Assembly: GCF_014650715.1 (NCBI RefSeq)
Contig: NZ_BMVM01000022.1
Location: 38,946 to 102,945 of the forward strand
Direction: 5' to 3'
DNA length: 64,000 nt
Origin: Streptomyces bluensis
GTDB lineage: Bacteria; Actinomycetota; Actinomycetes; Streptomycetales; Streptomycetaceae
Shown: positions 61,297 through 64,000 of the stretch, piece after piece
Numbering within the stretch: the first letter of the stretch is position 1
Layout: each line of letters opens with the position of its first letter
Made by a program: the position numbers and the translations under genes
The notes under the pieces: model-generated
Told to the model about the DNA's origin: nothing
The model's database searches: none
What the model saw: only the letters and a program-made list of their open reading frames with translations

Positions 61297-61346
61297 GTCT
61301 GTGACCGCGACGCCCGGGTGCCCGTTGCCGGACGTTGACGAGTCTA
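61297..61346 (-). promoter_or_regulatory. Shared promoter-leader block, copy 3
   Basis: Minus strand: TAGACTCGTCAAC (-10-like), GTCCGGCAACGG, CACCCGGGCGTCGCGG. The 30 bases after the -10-like box agree with copy 2 except for a few positions. It precedes the 78-aa gene by about 40 bases and the flavoprotein gene by about 360. Confidence 0.6.
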
Positions 61347-61921
61347 TCTGTGCTGTGACGTAGGGAGTTGGGTATTTTCGTGTGGGCGACTCGTCCACTC
61401 GTTCGGCGGTCGCAGTCATGGCGTGGGACGGCAGCAGCCCAAGGCCCAACATCACGGCCTCGGTGGCCGCCAGCTGGCCGCTGGCCCCGCAGGGACGCCT
61501 GTGGCCGGAAGGGCCGGGGTGGACGGGCTGGTTCGACCACTACAGCGACGGGTGATGAGTTCGTTCAGCGGTAGCGCAGGCTGGCTGCTTGGCTCGGTGG
61601 ACCGGCGGGACGCGGCTGGCTTGCGACCGCCTTCTATACCTGTCACCTTGGACGCCCGCTGACCAGCTCAGTGCGGACGATGCCGACCTGGCCGTAGCAC
61701 CAAGAGGGGCGCGCGGGCTGCCGGAAGACAGATTGTCTTCTCCATCAGCGGAGGACCAGACCGCGCGTGATCATACGAGCACCGGCTGCAGGGCAGGCGG
61801 TGGCGGCGAATTTTGTGGGCCGACGCATGGCGCGGATTCGTGCCGGGCGGGCGAAACCGTGTTCCGCAGCCGCTACTGTTACGACCCGCCTGATCTCCCG
61901 CCAGATTTGGAGCAGCCCCAG
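61347..61921. other. Intergenic region upstream of the MurG paralogue
   Basis: Apart from the lanC fragment at 61655-61735 I see no gene. The last 100 bases should contain the promoter of the MurG paralogue; no clear -35/-10 pair stands out. Confidence 0.4.
61655..61735 (-). pseudogene. Fragment of a LanC cyclase gene
   Basis: The minus strand encodes SWCYGQVGIVRTELV, matching SWCYGQIGIARTQQL of the LanC at 30979-32052, including the zinc-ligand Cys. Nothing else of lanC is next to it. It marks an earlier lanthipeptide locus or a recombination scar between the two operons. Confidence 0.6.
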
Positions 61922-63106
61922 ATGAACAGCGCCCCTTTCCGTCTCGTTGTCACGGGCGGCGGGACCGGTGGACACACATACCCGGCGCTGACTGCTGTGC
62001 GTACTCTGCAGGCCCGGCTCGCTGCCGAAGGTAGGGCGCTTGAGACTCTGTGGATTGGGACGGCTGACGGCCTGGAGGCACGCGTGGCCCCGGCCGAGGG
62101 CATCCCGTTCACCAGCGTGGTGACCGGTAAGATCCGCCGCTCGAAGAACCCGCTGAAGCTGGCGTCGCCGGCGAACATCAGGGATATGGCGCGGGTGCCG
62201 CTCGGGGTAATGCAGGCCCGGAAGGCGATCGATCGTTTCCGGCCGGATGTGGTCCTCGCGACGGGCGGCTATGTGGCGGTCCCGGCCGGGCTGGCGGCTC
62301 GGATGAGCCACCGTCCTCTGGTGCTGCACGAGCAGACGGTCAGGTTGGGGCTGGCGAACCGGAAGCTGGCGGCGTCGGCGACTCGGATCTGCGTGTCGTC
62401 GGAGTCGACGCTTGAGCTGCTGTCGGAGTCGGCGCGGCAGGTCGCCGTGGTGACGGGGAACCCGGTGCGGCCGGAAGTGCTGTCCGGAGACGCGGACAGG
62501 GCCGTGCAGGCGCTGCAGGTGTGGGGCTTCGAGCGGCAGCTGCCGACCGTGTACGTCACCGGCGGCGCGCAGGGCTCGCAGCAGATCAATGAGCTGGTCG
62601 GCGAGGTGCTGCCGTGGCTGCTGCAGCAGGCGAACGTGGTGCACCAGTGCGGGCCGGCCAACGTCGAGGGACTGCGGGCGCGGGCGGCCGGGCTGTCCGC
62701 CGAGCTCGCGGGCCGGTACTACTTGGCCGGGTTCGTCGGCCCAGAGCTGCCGGATGTGCTGGCGCTCGCGGATGTGGTGATCTCCCGCAGTGGTGCGGGG
62801 ACGTTGGCGGAGCTGACCGCGCTGGGCAAGCCGGCGGTGTTCGTGCCGCTGGCGTCGTCGGCGGGCAACGAGCAGGCGCACAACGCGCGGCATCTGCAGG
62901 AGGCCGGGGCCGCGGTCGCGCTCGAAGGCGCGGTGACGGCGGAGCAGGTGCGGAACGCGTTGGGCCCGCTCCTGGCCGATGCCCAGCTTCGGTGGGCGAT
63001 GGCGGAGCGGGCCCGTGCGTATGGCCGTCCGGACGCGGCCGACAGGCTCGTGGTCGAGCTCCTGTCCGCCGCGTCCGGCCAGTCGGTTACTGGGGTGGCC
63101 GGCTGA
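61922..63106 (+). CDS. MurG-like UDP-GlcNAc transferase paralogue
   Basis: The protein has 394 aa. The GT-B fold of MurG is clear: VTGGGTGGHTYPALTAVRTL at the N-terminus (lipid-binding Gly-rich loop), LVLHEQTVRLGLANR in place of the usual HEQN, YVTGGAQGSQQINE, and SRSGAGTLAELTALGKPAV as donor site. MurG adds GlcNAc to lipid I. A second copy away from the dcw cluster suggests a role in a glycolipid or antibiotic pathway or in self-protection. It is convergent with the phosphatase gene and overlaps its end by 20 bases. Confidence 0.85.
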   Translation: MNSAPFRLVVTGGGTGGHTYPALTAVRTLQARLAAEGRALETLWIGTADGLEARVAPAEGIPFTSVVTGKIRRSKNPLKLASPANIRDMARVPLGVMQARKAIDRFRPDVVLATGGYVAVPAGLAARMSHRPLVLHEQTVRLGLANRKLAASATRICVSSESTLELLSESARQVAVVTGNPVRPEVLSGDADRAVQALQVWGFERQLPTVYVTGGAQGSQQINELVGEVLPWLLQQANVVHQCGPANVEGLRARAAGLSAELAGRYYLAGFVGPELPDVLALADVVISRSGAGTLAELTALGKPAVFVPLASSAGNEQAHNARHLQEAGAAVALEGAVTAEQVRNALGPLLADAQLRWAMAERARAYGRPDAADRLVVELLSAASGQSVTGVAG

Positions 63107-63519
63107 CGTGAAGAGCCGTTCCTGCCTCAATGAGGACGGCGCAGTCGTTGAATGCGTCGTCGTCCTGCCCCATCGGGTCGGGGACGTCGCGGTCGCTGAG
63201 GTACAGGGCGAGCTTGGGCTCGTTTGGCTGAGTGCAGATCGCCCGGAGCGTGTCGAGGACCGAGGTGTCCATCGCCAAGACGGTGTCCGCCCAGTCGAGC
63301 ATGCCCAGGGTGATCTGCCGCCCGCGGTGCCTGGTGAGGTCGTGGCCCAGGCGTCGGGCCCCCTTTGACCATGGACTCGTTGGCGGGCTGGTCCTGCCAT
63401 TTCCCGATCAGCCCCGCCGACCGGACCTCCAGGCCCGGCCCGCCTCTGTGGGCCAGCGCGTTCTGGGCGAACGGGCTGCGGCAGTAGTTCCCCAGGCACA
63501 CCGTCAGGACCTTGCGCAT
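63087..63519 (-). pseudogene. Low-molecular-weight protein tyrosine phosphatase, frameshifted
   Basis: From ATG 63519 the protein starts MRKVLTVCLGNYCRSPFAQN with the catalytic C8-x5-R14, and reads well to ANESMVKG. Behind a run of five G (AAAGGGGGCCC near 63360) coding continues in the next frame with ARRLGHDLTRHRGRQITLGM, and DRDVPDPM gives the general acid Asp. One G less would restore about 143 residues. It may be a real mutation, a sequencing error or slippage. The start lies inside the end of the aminotransferase gene. Confidence 0.75.
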
Positions 63520-63758
63520 GATGCGGCTCCAGCGGTCTTGAGGGCTTGGTGGAGGGCGGTGGTCACCTGGTCGATGTCGTTGTCGGTGAGGTGCTGGTGG
63601 AAGGGCAGCGTCAGGATCTCCTGGCCGGCCTCCTCGGTGGCCGGGAGGGGGCGGTGCCAGGCGGCGAAGGCGGGCTGCAGGTGGTTAGGCGGGTAGTGGA
63701 CGCCGACGCCGATGCCCTGGGCGTGCAGCTCGGCGAACACTTGGTCGCGGTGGGGCAC
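63504..63758 (-). pseudogene. DegT/DnrJ/EryC1 aminotransferase, C-terminal part
   Basis: The fragment RDQVFAELHAQGIGVGVHYP continues PPNHLQPAFAAWH and LPFHQHLTDNDIDQV, the C-terminus of a PLP-dependent sugar aminotransferase. The N-terminal about 300 residues are absent because an IS481-like element ends at about 63790. Before that event the gene preceded the phosphatase in one transcript (overlap of 16 bases). Confidence 0.75.
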
Positions 63759-63803
63759 GCGGTAGCCTGCCTGCCCTCCCGTGATCTCAACTCAGAACAG
63801 GCC

Positions 63804-64000
63804 CTAGGTGTATTGCCCTGTGAGGTTGGGGACGCGGCTGGCGGGTGGTTGCCCGTTGAGCGCGGTGTGTCCGCGGTGGTGATTGTAGGTGTGCAGCCAG
63901 CCGGGGAAGGCGTCGCGTCGTTCCTGCTCTGAGCGGTAGGGTCGGGCGTAGGCCCACTCGTCGAGCAGGGTGCGGTTGAGGCGTTCGACCTTGCCGTTGG
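63804..64000 (-). mobile_element. IS481-family transposase, C-terminal part (leaves at right edge)
   Basis: The minus strand encodes NGKVERLNRTLLDEWAYARP and on to HHRGHTALNGQPPASRV, the C-terminus of an rve/DDE integrase-type transposase of the IS481 group, with TAG at 63804-63806. The catalytic Glu region is in the visible part; the rest is outside the window. The IS end is probably near 63785-63800. It truncates the aminotransferase gene. Confidence 0.75.

Noticed and set aside
1..64000. CRISPR arrays, tRNA, rRNA and replication origin
   Set aside because: I looked for evenly spaced repeats, cloverleaf-type segments and iteron clusters and saw none that I can support.

Overview
The base composition (very high GC), the AGGAGG-type ribosome binding sites, the abundant 4-base start/stop overlaps (ATGA, GTGA) and the families present (conservon, DUF574 methyltransferase, tandem-HTH and XRE regulators) point to Streptomyces or a close relative. 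This is accessory chromosome (or linear-plasmid) DNA: biosynthetic operons mixed with insertion elements and many broken genes. I see no rRNA, tRNA or CRISPR array.

Layout. 0-5 kb: end of a Nudix gene, a small hypothetical, a TPR/STAND-like protein without a P-loop and a large unknown protein. 5-8 kb: a gene-free stretch with a perfect 26-bp palindrome, then a REase-fold toxin with a candidate immunity gene. 8.2-17.9 kb (all minus): a tightly overlapping operon led by a 51-aa peptide, followed by a decayed kinase-like gene and ABC exporter, a double Nudix protein, a PCMT-type methyltransferase, a 63-aa protein, a Nudix-kinase fusion, a methyltransferase-Nudix-PCMT fusion, an EEP-fold phosphoesterase and a 2H phosphoesterase. 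18-21.6 kb: debris with two broken EEP genes, a HicA-like gene and a zincin-like protein. 21.6-27 kb: an acyl-CoA dehydrogenase-like protein without the usual catalytic base, a GAF protein and a conservon (cvnD-C-B-A). 27.8-34.3 kb: a class I lanthipeptide operon of the FxLD type. 34.9-39.4 kb: a coupled operon with a HATPase, a hypothetical protein, a frameshifted membrane protein, a tandem-HTH regulator, a PCMT-like protein and a DUF574 methyltransferase. 39.8-45.8 kb (plus): two XRE regulators that share an operator-like motif, a GNAT enzyme, a TsaA/TrmO protein, a broken aminotransferase, a gamma-glutamylcyclotransferase and the first half of a kinase gene. 45.8-52.9 kb: a 7.1-kb insertion that splits this kinase gene inside its HGD..N motif and itself contains a 2.7-kb element with perfect 15-bp inverted repeats. 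53.2-61.3 kb: a GNAT enzyme, then a minus-strand operon of kinase, Nudix, two glycosyltransferases, a small ATPase, an HPr-kinase-like protein and a UGM-like flavoprotein. 61.9-64 kb: a MurG paralogue, a frameshifted low-molecular-weight phosphatase, a truncated DegT aminotransferase and an IS481-type end.

How the parts relate. Three minus-strand operons (conservon, FxLD lanthipeptide, glycosyltransferase) are each preceded by a near-identical promoter-plus-leader block, which suggests common control. Nudix domains (6), PCMT domains (4), APH-fold kinases (5 loci) and EEP/2H phosphoesterases (3 and 2) recur across the window, so the loci look like variations on one tailoring theme. The best candidate for an undescribed system is the 8.2-17.9 kb Nudix/PCMT/kinase operon with its short peptide; its ABC exporter is broken here.
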